The position numbers and the translations under genes were made by a program. Positions 49,355 through 60,100 of a stretch of 64,000 nt of DNA are shown piece by piece. Position 1 is the first letter of the stretch; each line of letters opens with the position of its first letter. This stretch comes from Setoptus koraiensis (Eukaryota > Arthropoda): assembly GCA_048013815.1 (NCBI GenBank), contig CM106586.1, positions 8,184,001-8,248,000 on the forward strand, written 5' to 3'. Below the pieces are notes generated by a model. The model did not search any database, was not told the origin of the DNA, and saw nothing but the letters and a program-made list of their open reading frames with translations.

Positions 49355-50358
49355 ATGAATGGTATGCACCTAATGGACGCACCAGACGACAAAGATTTTT
49401 TACGCGAAAAATATTTCAAATCAGTCGGAATGGAAGAGAGCAGACAAGAACAGATAAAGACTAGCACCCTGTATAAAACACAACATTGCAACAATATTGA
49501 CGAATCACCACCACTGCCTATCAATTTACTCGCCTCAAGTAACAATCTTGTGAACTATGCCAATGCATCGGCATTCAATATTAAACACAACGAAGACGAA
49601 CAAGAGTCATTCGACTACTATAACACGGATGCCCAGTTCAACTATTATAACAATGCACCTCTTAATACATATTACAATGTTAAACAAGTGAGAAACGATA
49701 CAAATTTTCTGCCAATCAGATCAACAAATAATACTTTGATTGGCCACAATGGACACAAGAAAAGACCTTCGCCAATATTGGGTACGTCGCCAACTCCGCT
49801 AGTAAACGAAAGACATAAAGTTGGCTTTACGCACTTTCGCATTTGTAATCTTCTTGGCCGTTCTATTGTAAGTGTTTGAACCTTATCCCGATTCCACAAG
49901 CTGGTTATCTACCTCTATCATTATCTTTCAAATCACACCTTAGTAATAGCCTATGTCATATCATATAAAATAACAAAATATCTTATTGAAGGACTCAGAT
50001 ATTCCCGTGCCGCCTAGGCAGTACACTGTAGTGGGTAACACAAAAGTTGGCTTTCCTCAATTCAGGCAGCTTAAGAACCCGTTTATTGGTGAGTTTATCT
50101 CTATTGATTGACGCTCATCAAATAAGCCTAAAAGTCGTCTATTCTAATCTGTCGCTGTATTTTGAAATAGATCCTGTATCAGGTATTACACTGCAAGCAG
50201 GTCAAAGAGTGCGAGTAACAGGGCCATCACCGGAACCGCCTCGAGGTCGTCTACGCGTATCGCATCAGTGCGGTAACGAAATACACTCTATCGATGTGCC
50301 ACATTACCATTTCTTGAGACTCAGCGAATTGGATATATCGAATGTATTCAAACAATAA
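49355..50358 (+). CDS. Unrecognised three-exon protein with SH3-like C-terminus
   Basis: Exons are 49355-49867, 49992-50088 and 50171-50358 (265 aa). Both introns are short GT..AG (124 and 82 bp), and phases 0 and 1 match. Residues 1-150 are Asn/Asp/Tyr-rich and probably disordered. Two related motifs then appear, KVGFTHFRICNLLGRSI and KVGFPQFRQLKNPFIG. The last 60 residues look like a small β-barrel (LQAGQRVRVTGPSPEPPRGR…VPHYHFLRLSELDI), reminiscent of an SH3 or CAP-Gly-like fold; this is inference. The spliced model restores smooth sequence across both joins, which supports a real gene. Function unknown. It ends 124 bases from the convergent XRN2 gene. Confidence 0.75.
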
Positions 50359-50481
50359 ATTTATTATTATATTTTTTCAACATCAGGGGTGAAATTGATT
50401 GAATTTTATTATCGTTTTAGACAGTCAAGTGATTATTGATTAATTAATTTATCTAGTCCGAGTCAAGATTGAAGCAGTTGA

Positions 50482-52332
50482 TTAATATCCAAACTTGAAC
50501 TCGGTTCCTAGAGAGTTTCGACTTTTTTCTTCCTCGTTAAGATCAGGATATACATTCTTCAATGCATCAAATAATCTTTTTTCATCTATAAACGGAAGTA
50601 GCGCTGTCCCCATCCAAGCGGCCGATTTTCCGTTGAGATCAATTGTGAAGTTTATTGGGTAGAAGTCGATTATATTCGAGTTTTGATCTGACATCAGATT
50701 TCTCCACGTTTTAGGGAGAGCACTTGCTGAGGCGGCTGGAAACACTGCCATCAACTGTTCTAAGGGTTTAAATGGTGGGGCTTCTTTGTCAAAGTTGATT
50801 ACTATATCGGCTACGTTCTTCATGTCGCTAGCGAACGGAGCATAATGAAATGGAAAAAACCATTTCCAGTCGGGACAGCCTTGATAATAATAAGCTAAAA
50901 CCCAACATAACCCACGAATGTATTCCTCTGTCACCATCTTGGCTATTGGTTCGTAATCTTCACAGCCGAACTTGCTAGTATAGTAACGTGCCTTCCATCC
51001 ATCTTCTCCCAAGCGGACAAAATCATCCGGTATCTGTGGTTCAGGATAGTCATCGTAATTGTAGTTGTTATTTTCTTGTTGCCATTTAGCCCTTTTTTCG
51101 GCTCTTATCCTTTGATGATAGCGCTCATCGCTGATTTTTCTCTTGCGGAATATTCTATCTTCATGCGGACCTAAAATTTCCAGAATTTCTTGGCAGCGTT
51201 GTAGATTCACATTGCCATTGTCGGTCAGATATAGACCTCGGACCCAATTTTTTTTGTTTAGATCATGATAAATATTGAGTAGTAAATCTATGGCGTTTTC
51301 TCTGATTTCTAGCGAGGGTAAATGAGGCAAAAAATCGTTACCAACAAAAAAGCATAAGAAAACAAAGTCATCTATGTAACGATCAGGAGTTAAATCATAG
51401 AAACTTGTTTTTTCCATATCTTGAAGTAGATAATTTCTGAGTATAGCTAATTTGATATAAATGAACTCCGGGTTGGCGTCGATGGCCAGTGGACGTTTAC
51501 TTGCGTCATCTATACTATTGATGCCTTGACATTTTTCTAACTCATGACCATATTGATTACATAACTCACATGGTCTTGGCTGGCCGGGCTTGAACTCCTC
51601 TCTGAGAATGACAAAATGCTTCTCATGGGTTGCCAATCCCAACATTATCAAATCCGCATCCGCGCCGTACAAACAATGACGGAGGTTTTCATCATAATTC
51701 GGTTGGTTCTTGTAATTTCTGAGGTACTCCATAATCTTATGTTCACCCTCTCCAGGTACTGATGCGTCGCTGATGATAACTTTCAGGTGCTTGTGCCAGA
51801 GACCACTCTCATCATGCTGAGACATTTTGTGCTTGATCCATTTTTGTAGCGCGACGCTGAGATTTTTCATAAAATTTGTTCCTGGCGTGATAACGTTTGA
51901 ATCAAAACTGCTGCCACTCTTCTGCTCCTGTGGCGCTATGCCTTGTTGTCGCAGTTTTTCTCGAACTTCCTCTTTTATTTTATTCTTTTCGTCACTCTCC
52001 CGAGCTGCTCTAAATCTTCTACTTCTTTGTTGATTCATTTTAGCTCGAGGCGCTACACCATCAATAGCTAAATAAAGTAAATTTCGAGGCTTCACTATAT
52101 TCATTATCATCTCTGTATAGTCGAAAATGGCTAAGAACATGTCTTCTTCGGTCTGGGGCGGGGGCTTGTTCTCCGGATGAGTACAAGGATGGATGATTCC
52201 ATTCATGTCTAGATATAAATTGTCAATAAATATTTCTTGACGCGTCTCAACATCTAAAACGTGTTGGTCGGCCGGCTCAACTATATTTGGGTACTTTCTG
52301 GCCAACCAACGAAAAAAGGCTGGGATTCCCAT
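50482..52332 (-). CDS. XRN2: 5'-3' exoribonuclease XRN2/Rat1, C-terminally short
   Basis: Nuclear exonuclease that degrades 5'-monophosphate RNA in transcription termination and rRNA/snoRNA processing. It starts at the invariant MGIPAFFRWLARKYP; 56 upstream codons in frame lack an ATG and are not used. Catalytic motifs are present: LDMNGIIHPC, IDGVAPRAKMNQQRSRRF, ISDASVPGEGEHKIM and YGADADLIMLGLATHE. A CCHC zinc knuckle at 255-268 (CELCNQYGHELEKC) marks XRN2 rather than XRN1. The middle keeps CFFVGNDFLPHLPSLEIRENAID and YYYQGCPDWKWFFPFHYAPFASD. It stops at NSLGTEFKFGY, residue 616, whereas animal XRN2 has about 950 residues. No good donor or continuation is visible before the neighbouring gene. 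Single exon. Confidence 0.93.
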   Translation of the reverse strand: MGIPAFFRWLARKYPNIVEPADQHVLDVETRQEIFIDNLYLDMNGIIHPCTHPENKPPPQTEEDMFLAIFDYTEMIMNIVKPRNLLYLAIDGVAPRAKMNQQRSRRFRAARESDEKNKIKEEVREKLRQQGIAPQEQKSGSSFDSNVITPGTNFMKNLSVALQKWIKHKMSQHDESGLWHKHLKVIISDASVPGEGEHKIMEYLRNYKNQPNYDENLRHCLYGADADLIMLGLATHEKHFVILREEFKPGQPRPCELCNQYGHELEKCQGINSIDDASKRPLAIDANPEFIYIKLAILRNYLLQDMEKTSFYDLTPDRYIDDFVFLCFFVGNDFLPHLPSLEIRENAIDLLLNIYHDLNKKNWVRGLYLTDNGNVNLQRCQEILEILGPHEDRIFRKRKISDERYHQRIRAEKRAKWQQENNNYNYDDYPEPQIPDDFVRLGEDGWKARYYTSKFGCEDYEPIAKMVTEEYIRGLCWVLAYYYQGCPDWKWFFPFHYAPFASDMKNVADIVINFDKEAPPFKPLEQLMAVFPAASASALPKTWRNLMSDQNSNIIDFYPINFTIDLNGKSAAWMGTALLPFIDEKRLFDALKNVYPDLNEEEKSRNSLGTEFKFGY

Positions 52333-52653
52333 GATGATGAATAAAGTTGTATATACTTTGTGAAGAAATGATTTGAACTTAAAATTAATCTGGGTGGATT
52401 GTTGGACTTGGGAGATGTAAATACTAAAGTCCGGATTGTTTAAATGGCTTATATAGGTGTCATTGCACCGCTGCAAAGGAATCCTCAAACTGAAGCTCAA
52501 TGAATGGCGCGTGATTTCAAAAAAAAAGAAAAAAAAAATATTGGCATCACGTTTATTTCACGTTGTTTGAACGAATATAATATCATGTTATAGTTGATAC
52601 AATTGTATTTTTTGAAAGATCTGCACCCAATCAAAATTAATTATTCAACAAAC

Positions 52654-53727
52654 ATGATAGCCTCACATTTAATCCTCACGAGGAGTAATCATGTAGTCCA
52701 TTTGGCCCGGACCTGTACCAGAATTGTGAACACTACACCGCCGGAGTTAACTACGAAACCTAGAATATATCAGTATGCCAAATTGGGCAAGATTCGATTG
52801 ACCGGTTTTGTTACAGCCACCGCAATAGCTGGATCTTATTTAGCCTGTGATTCGTTTTTAGACTCCTTCCCACTCATAGCTGCCGCCTCGATGGGAACGT
52901 TTCTATGTTCGTCGTCTGCAGCTGGTATTAATCAATACCTGGAAACTCCTTATGACTCTCAAATGAAAAGGACGAGTATTCGCCCTCTTATAGTCGGTCA
53001 AGTGTCGCCACTAGAGACGATGATATTCTCTGTGACAACAGGGATCTTAGGAGCTACTTTGTTGGCAATCTTTACTAATCCCTTAACAACAACTTTAGGT
53101 CTGTTCAACCTTGTACTATACTCATTCGTTTATACGCCCATGAAAAGGACCAACGTAGCAAACACATGGATAGGTTCTATTGTTGGCGCTATACCTCCCA
53201 TTATGGGTTCGACTGCCGTTCTAGGTCACCTAGGTAAGAGACACTTTTGTCGATATATTAGTATGATTCTCCATAGAGAAAATTATACTAATCGTTAATC
53301 TTCTTTTTTCCATAATCTCGCTGACATAGATCCCACTTCGGTGCTGCTAGCTTTGATACTATTCTCATGGCAGTTTCCCCATTTCAACGCACTATCTTGG
53401 AACTTGCGACATGAGTATGCACGAGCCGGTTACAGGATGATGGCTGTTATTGATCCAGAAATGTGTAAACGTGTTGCGTTACGTCATAGTTGTTTATTGA
53501 CCCTATATACCACTACAATGCCTTTATTAGGTAGCACAAGCTTTCTTCTAACATTATTTACAACGCCTTTAAATATACAATTTGTAAGATTGTCATGGCA
53601 GTTTTATAAGAACGCTGATTCAAAATCATCAAGGAGTTTATTTAGATTTAGTTTAGTGTATCTTCCGGCTGTACTTTTATTGTTAATCACGACAAAAAAT
53701 AAATCAGACACCAAGTCTGTCAGTTAA
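52654..53727 (+). CDS. COX10: Protoheme IX farnesyltransferase (heme O synthase)
   Basis: Inner mitochondrial membrane enzyme that transfers a farnesyl group to heme b to make heme O, a precursor of heme A for cytochrome c oxidase. Exons are 52654-53233 and 53330-53727 (325 aa); the join restores LGHLDPTSVLLAL. The first ATG is used, because the longer frame begins with TTG. Residues 1-30 look like a targeting sequence. UbiA-family motifs are visible: NQYLETPYDSQMKRT (substrate-binding Asp), YTPMKRTN, and FSWQFPHFNALSW. About eight hydrophobic membrane segments follow. It is shorter than human COX10 (443 aa) mainly at the N-terminus. Its last 24 coding bases overlap the mitoguardin CDS on the other strand. 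Confidence 0.95.
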
Positions 53728-54774
53728 GTCCCAGTACCTTTCTCTTGTCACTCTCATAATATCATCCTGTAGATCGTCATAACTTGTATAACGGACACGA
53801 TCAAAACTAAAGTAATCACGACACAATCCTAGCATTGACTCTTTAAGTAAATTACATTTTAGCTTTAAGTCTTCATCGGAACCTAAAAATCCCCAAGCTA
53901 ATGTGGGTGATAGGTAGTCCAACACAGAGTAAAAATGTGCGAAGAAACCATCCGGACTCTTCAATTGTGATCTCTTGTATTTCAAAGCCCTAGAGACAGC
54001 TGATTGGCAAGCCGATTGTCTAAATTTAGATGATACCCAAGTATTGGATAATAAACTAGTAACTACAGCGGGTGGGTTGTTGAGGTCATCCAATGATTCC
54101 AGTATGATATAATCTACAACAAGATCATAAAATGACAATATTGGTATAGATCTGCTGTTGATTTCACTCAAAATAAGATCGTGGTTCGCTTCGTCGGCGA
54201 CGAATTTCAGTAAAGCTTCATAAGCCTCCAAACATTTCTCTAGATCATGCTCTAAGTGTGATAGAAATGTAGTCAATATCTCTTTTCCACCATCAACGAA
54301 AAAGTTACAATTATTCGGGTTATATACAATTTGTTGGAAGGCATGTCTTAGGCAGGCTACTTTAGCTAGAAATTCTTGTCGAGATTCGCAAAACATCTGA
54401 TCTGTTCGGTCAGTGCGTGTCATGGGCACTTTTTCCAGTGTCACTTCCACTAGAGCGTCTTGAAAGATCTTGAAGAAATGTAAATTGGGCTCAGTATCAA
54501 AGTACATCATGGTGGCTATAGATGTGTTACTTAAATAGGAGCACATCGACTGGGCTGTCGCGGAGAATGATACACTTCTTTGGCTGACTGAGGGAGCCGC
54601 CAGAGACTCAGGAGATCTTCTCCTGACGAATTCATTTCTCTCTTCATTTATACTATCATTGTTGTTTCTCGTTAGATAATAGTTTCTAATAAACCATCTC
54701 ACACTAATGTAGGTTGCCGCCCCTATTACAATACACCCAATTACCTGTTTGTGGCTAATATTCCTAAGTTCCAT
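53704..54774 (-). CDS. Miga: Mitoguardin (MIGA/FAM73 family)
   Basis: Outer mitochondrial membrane protein that promotes mitochondrial fusion and lipid transfer at ER contacts. It has 356 aa from an ATG. The N-terminal membrane segment is VIGCIVIGAATYISVRWFI. A Ser-rich linker follows (residues ~45-80), where FFAT-type sites sit in the family. The conserved C-terminal region contains FYDLVVDYIILESLDDLNNPP, SPDGFFAHFYSVLDYLSPTLAWGFLG, the VRYTS segment, and the closing DRLGV that matches the family's C-terminus. It is shorter than vertebrate MIGA1/2 (about 600 aa), and only one clear membrane helix is seen. It runs divergent from COX6C and antisense to the end of COX10. Confidence 0.92.
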   Translation of the reverse strand: MELRNISHKQVIGCIVIGAATYISVRWFIRNYYLTRNNNDSINEERNEFVRRRSPESLAAPSVSQRSVSFSATAQSMCSYLSNTSIATMMYFDTEPNLHFFKIFQDALVEVTLEKVPMTRTDRTDQMFCESRQEFLAKVACLRHAFQQIVYNPNNCNFFVDGGKEILTTFLSHLEHDLEKCLEAYEALLKFVADEANHDLILSEINSRSIPILSFYDLVVDYIILESLDDLNNPPAVVTSLLSNTWVSSKFRQSACQSAVSRALKYKRSQLKSPDGFFAHFYSVLDYLSPTLAWGFLGSDEDLKLKCNLLKESMLGLCRDYFSFDRVRYTSYDDLQDDIMRVTRERYWDLTDRLGV

Positions 54775-55207
54775 AATTCGGACGTAAAAATTAAATCATT
54801 TTCACCTCTTCAATAATCTCATTGGCACTTTTACCATTGTACTCCATTGATGGTACTGCTGCCATGGTGTGGTCCAGCGAAACCAAGACCGACCACGGTA
54901 CCGTTGACCGTGTGGTGTGCGGATGGCATTTACTTTTGTTTTTTTTTCTAATTCGAATTGCGCGCTCTCAATCAGCTTCAATCGTCAAACATAGATTTGT
55001 CCTTCTTCAAAACAGTGGACAAGATCGTGATATTTATCTCCAGAAACAGACCTCCCTCTCGGCGATATATTTCATCTCCAGCAATATAAACATTAGTTAT
55101 CACTAGAATTTCAAGAATTGAGGCAGACAGAACCAATTTGTATTGCCTAATTGGAATAAACGCAATTCACTAAATAGAGTACAATAAATCAATAGATAAC
55201 CTTCACA
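54775..55207. promoter_or_regulatory. Divergent promoter region, mitoguardin / COX6C
   Basis: 433 bases between two divergent start codons of mitochondrial-protein genes. A 94-codon frame at 54822-55106 has no domain and is read as noise. Both transcripts must start here. Confidence 0.5.
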
Positions 55208-55459
55208 ATGTCATCAGCCACATCTATTGAGAAGGCATCGAGTCTACCTAAACCCGAACTTCGTGGTCATGGAATGAGATTTCACGCCAAGCACTTGTAT
55301 ATTGGTATGGTTCTGACGGCAGCCTTCGCGTTAACATTCAAGAAGTTCGTATGTGAAGCCAGACAAAAGAAATACAAGGACTTCTACGAGAACTACGACG
55401 CTTTGAAGGAATTTAACAGAATGCAGGCAGCCGGAATATTTAAAGGTTATGAAAAATAG
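55208..55459 (+). CDS. COX6C: Cytochrome c oxidase subunit 6C
   Basis: Small accessory subunit of mitochondrial complex IV (cyclope in flies). It has 83 aa against 75 in human. Family pattern: PELRGHGMRFHAKHLYIGMVLTAAFALTFKKFV (one membrane helix, residues ~30-50), then the charged YKDFYENYDALKEFNRMQAAGIF tail. The ATG lies in a CACAATG context. Single exon. It sits beside COX10, which supplies heme to the same enzyme; co-location may be chance. Confidence 0.93.
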   Translation: MSSATSIEKASSLPKPELRGHGMRFHAKHLYIGMVLTAAFALTFKKFVCEARQKKYKDFYENYDALKEFNRMQAAGIFKGYEK

Positions 55460-55636
55460 ATAGATAATCAGATAGTTGACATTGGATCTAATAGAATTGT
55501 TCTTGAAGCTAGTATAGTTGAAGCTCGTTAAATAATATATTATTAAACAAGGTTATAAGAGCTTACACACGTGCTCTCAATGTTTACATAAAAGCGGTAG
55601 ACATTTATTTATTACATCAATTGTTTATTTTTCATC

Positions 55637-56575
55637 TTAGACACTTTCTTCAATTAGATTCTGTATCTCTGGTATGTCGTCGGAATGAACAGATATTTTG
55701 CTTGTCAATGCCAGGTCAACTTTCAACTTGTTGTATTTCTCTTCTCTTTTGAATTTCTTGTGCAGCTCCTTGCGCGTTCTAGAACCAGAAAAGAATAGAT
55801 TCTCCATCAATGTAAAATCGGGCCCAACAATACTCAATGCTCTGTAGAATTTTCTGTTATCATTATCAGACCATTTTGTTTGGCCGGTTGATGTTGGCCG
55901 TCTTCTGAATGAACTGTAGTTGGTGCTACTTATATCGTCATTATCCTCAACGATAGCCTCCTGATCTTTAATTGTATTCTTTCTATTGATCACAGTGCTA
56001 GACTCGTCTAATACCATCATTCCATTTAGGCCTATTTTGACCTTAGGAGCAATACTTTGCTCATGATCTGACTCCTCTTGAGTTTCAATCTCCGGCTCAA
56101 TCTGTTTTTCTTTGGTCGTTTTGTTTTTATTCATTGCTGATCTCTCTTTTTTGTATGTTCGCTGCTCTGCCGTCATGGGTGGGTTATAGAAAAGTAGATC
56201 TTTCATTCTGACATTTTTATTTGAGGTTATTTTAAGTGCAAGTGGTTGTACCGGTTCTGCATCTTGTGTATTCAATGCTTGATTGATTAATACTTGAACA
56301 TTGTCATCGGGCCTAGGCGTAATAGTGACTTCAGGAAGGACTTCTTCAGGCTCTAAGCTAGGCAATTCTTGTTGTGGCTCCTCCTCGTGTGCTGCTGTTG
56401 GCGCTGGCACCGGTGTCAATGTTGATACTTGTATTGGTTCAGCAGATGGTGTCGGGGCAATCGGTACAGATGCTAATTGGTTAGTTGATGAGTTTTGTGA
56501 TTGAGGCTGCTGATGATCTGGCGCCTTGGAGGAGGCACCGAGATTCGGCCGAACCAGAGTGCGCTTTCGAATCAT
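55637..56575 (-). CDS. BDP1: TFIIIB subunit BDP1 (B'' component), short form
   Basis: Part of TFIIIB, which recruits RNA polymerase III with TBP and BRF1. It has 312 aa from an ATG. The N-terminal third is Pro/Glu-rich and disordered. The conserved upstream helix is MKDLLFYNPPMTAEQR, followed by KVKIGLNGMMVLDESS, then the SANT/Myb domain at about residues 225-290 (TKWSDNDNRKFYRALSIVGPDFTLMENLFFSGSRTRKELHKKFKREEKYN). This order is diagnostic of BDP1. The long C-terminal repeat region of vertebrate BDP1 (over 2000 aa) is absent; yeast Bdp1 is 594 aa. Single exon. Confidence 0.92.
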   Translation of the reverse strand: MIRKRTLVRPNLGASSKAPDHQQPQSQNSSTNQLASVPIAPTPSAEPIQVSTLTPVPAPTAAHEEEPQQELPSLEPEEVLPEVTITPRPDDNVQVLINQALNTQDAEPVQPLALKITSNKNVRMKDLLFYNPPMTAEQRTYKKERSAMNKNKTTKEKQIEPEIETQEESDHEQSIAPKVKIGLNGMMVLDESSTVINRKNTIKDQEAIVEDNDDISSTNYSSFRRRPTSTGQTKWSDNDNRKFYRALSIVGPDFTLMENLFFSGSRTRKELHKKFKREEKYNKLKVDLALTSKISVHSDDIPEIQNLIEESV

Positions 56576-57116
56576 TGTACTTTTCCACGAATTATCGATG
56601 CAAATGTGTTAGCAGAAATCTCACGATTATGTCCATGTTCGAGATGGATTCTATTCAGTTAGATATCATGTATCTTCGATGAGATATAGCTATAATACTA
56701 ATAATATAATACTATTTCGTGATCGTAGTGCATTGCTGACATACGAACGTATGCTGTGCACTACTGCACTGACTCCATGTGTAGGCAACAATGTTTATAT
56801 TTCTTTGTGTTTGTTTGCAGCATGTTGCTGTTCATGCGGCGAATGATAACTTTGCCGGTCTTCTATTCATACGTGAATAGTACTCGCAGGGATGGATGGT
56901 GAGATATCCGTTCGTGATTTTTGGGATCGGGCGGAAGTCTCACAAGGTGGACCTCTCTAGGGGATCGGGCAGGTATAAAAAGACAATGGTATCGGGTAAA
57001 CGATGGGTAACAATCAATCAGGCAATCTTTATTTGTTATGTAAGTTTTGATAGGATTTGAGCAAATAGGTTAACATTATATGTGATAGAAAGAAAAGGTG
57101 GCCAATTTAAAGTTAG
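56576..57116. other. BDP1 upstream region and intersectin 3' flank
   Basis: Both neighbours are on the minus strand, so this should hold the intersectin 3' UTR and the BDP1 promoter. No coding frame is supported. An imperfect inverted motif (ACGAACGTATG / ATACGTGAAT) was noted near 56745-56875 but is not compelling. Confidence 0.4.
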
Positions 57117-60100
57117 CTAAATATTGAATATTTGAACATCAAATTTCAGTCGAATCGAACTAATGTCTGTGTGCCTGTTGAACGATGTTGCTCTTCCGAA
57201 CCTTTCTCTTTCACCCATCTTCGTGTTCTCCGGAAACAAACTTAAACTTCTGGATAGTTGAAGATGTCCCTTATGCGCTGTTGCTATATTAGTAAACGAT
57301 GTGGCATGCTCATTGTCGCTTTGAGTAAATGAATTCTCTACATTATTCAATGGGAAGTCCTTTTCTACGGGGCCCACGGTCGAACCAATATTCGATAGAA
57401 TCTCACTGATTGGCAAGACACATTGGGCTATCTGGGTGACAGGACAAAAAGGATTCTCTTCATTTATTGTCAACAACAAAACATCTTTGCTGCTCAAAGA
57501 CACATCCTCCAGTAGAAATTGAGTTGAATCATTCCAAACAACATTGAATAAATAAAAGTTGCTTGAAGAGTCGCCATGTCTGGATGTTGAAGGTTGCGAT
57601 TGATTTGAGACTACCGTCCGATTTGTATAACGATTAGTCTCATTTGATCTTGGCAATGTTGTTTGAGTATTTGATGTTGTAACAGGCAGATTTGATGCTA
57701 ATGTGTTTATTGTTCTTGTCCTATATCTATCACTAACTTGTTTTATGGTATTTCCAAAAAGGGCTGGCGATTTTCTTAAATGCAACCTATTCATGTCTAT
57801 GCTACCCATTCGTTCGTAGCGGCCATCATTGTTACTGATTGTATTGATATTGACCATTGATGACAAACTAGACCCATCAGTGCTGCTACTACTTTCGCTG
57901 TTGTTGCTGATGATATTCACAGTGGAGCTACTTGTGTTGACACTGAAGTTACTATATTGTCTATCGAGAATCTCTCCAAAGTCTTGTAATTCATTACGAT
58001 AATCTGAATCGCGTTCAAAACAAACTAGCGATATTGTGGCATATAAGTGAAGAGACGATCTACATAGATGTCTTAGATTTCTTGCTTCGACGAGGGTCAC
58101 AAATAGTCTTCCTGAGCATTGACTTGGATCAGGTTTTCTTATTATGGGCTCATAAGAACGAAGTTTTAGCTTATTCTCAATCATTCTTTCGCTAGCTATT
58201 TTTAATTCTTTCAACCAACTCTTTTTTTCATTGGCATCTAAAGATTTCAAGCTATAAACCTTCCCATCGGCACCATTGTCTAATCTAAATGACGTATCTT
58301 TAGTACTTTGCATCAAATGTTGCTGAGTATTATGGTTGGTTTGATTCAATTCGTTGTAAGGATTTACCAAATCAATACTGGTAGGAGACTGAAACGCATC
58401 ATCACTGATATCACTAATGATAGCTAATCTGTCCAACAAAAGAGGTCTTCGATAGATCTTGTAATAAGCTTGCAGAGCTCGTTTACTGTCGAACAAATTG
58501 ACAACTTTCGGTAGGAATATTGTTGGTACAGTTAAAAGGAGGAAATCATTGAATAGGAACGCCATTAGTTCTTTACCTGAGCGCGACTTGATCAATGTTC
58601 CTGCCTTAATAAGCTTCCTCTTTCCCGAACAGTTAGTCATTGAATCAAATACAATTGCCTCATCGAGATATCTATCGCTAGTTGTACCAGCCAAGAGCGT
58701 TGGTGATGGCATCCCAACCAATGGTGAACTGCTAGCACTAGATGATGTTAGTTTAATATGAGCTTGACACCACTCCAAGTTTCTTCTGTTCTCCTGACTA
58801 TCTTGACGCAATTTGCATGCTTCATTAACTTGCTGACACAGTTTTTGAGCGGACTGATAAGCTTCATTAATCAAACGATGATCGCCGATGTTTTTCGCTT
58901 TGCTTTCCATAAGGATCTTCTCAAGAAACAAACTATAGCGCGTTATTCTTTGCATTGGCTTCAACAGATAAGTGGTGTATGGAAGTCGATTTTTGTCATT
59001 GTGTCGATCGCAATCACGCATTAGTTGTTTGAATCTGATATCACTATCTAATTTTACTTGCAATATTCTACAGGCTTCCAATTGATTACAGCAAAATATC
59101 ATATAGGCTCTCGGAGCTTGTTTCAGAAATTCCATCAAACACCTAATAATTGCATCTAGAGTCTCTGAATCACTTTTTGTCTGATCTGCATCTTTACTCA
59201 GGTTCTTTAGTAGACTTTTATGCATCTTAGTCAATTGTTGCCAATTTATGAATATTATTCTCTGCTCTCTAACATTGAGCAATTTGCTCAGAGGTGTTAT
59301 ATAGTTTTGAGTAACGAACTCTAGATCAGCAACATAGTCTTTTTCGGTGTCAATTAATTCATTCACAATGAGAAGATTTTGTTTCATATTGCAATCGGAT
59401 TTTTGTTGTTGTCTTGGGTCAGAATTAATCGTATCACTAGGCCATGTAGGCGAATCCCAATCAATGTCTAGTAAGGCTGGTTTAGTGGATTTTCCAAGTG
59501 ACGAAACAGATTCTTGGCTACCATCGAATGATGTCCAGGAAGTTGCATCAATCTCTAAGATATTATCAACATGAGAGGATAGATAGAAATCGAATTAAAT
59601 AACAAACAAATGTTTCGGTTAGTGAACGTTGAGACTATAGCTCGTGCTACGTTTTTGCTATACCTATAGCAATAATTAGATTTGGCAGCGCAGAGAATGG
59701 TGGAAACCTAGAAATTGGTATCTATTGGTCATATGTTTAATGCAGACAATTATGATGATAGAATTTATTTACAAACATTTAATAACGATACAAGATGAGA
59801 CCAGCTCTCGAGTATAGATTAGTAGCAGTGGTGATTACCATCCAATTATAAGCTAGCAAACGAGATCTGACGCAAGGTACATTGTTTACATCATTACATA
59901 GATAACAAATGTATATAAAACTAATACCAGATCTAGGCGTCAATTGATATAAATTGATAATATAAAATACATCTAAATTATTTACTCTTGATTCATGTAT
60001 AGACTAGATGGATTGTATAGATGCGTATGAGAATCTATCTTATCAGATATGTTACTTTCCATGTACTTAAAAAGACATGGATAAGTATACAAACCTGTTA

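Noticed and set aside
52333-52500. 56-residue N-terminal extension of XRN2
   Set aside because: It begins at TTG, and XRN2 proteins start at MG(I/V)PAFFRW. The internal ATG is therefore the start.
54822-55106. 94-codon frame in the Miga/COX6C divergent region
   Set aside because: Low protein likeness. It would occupy the only promoter space for two genes.
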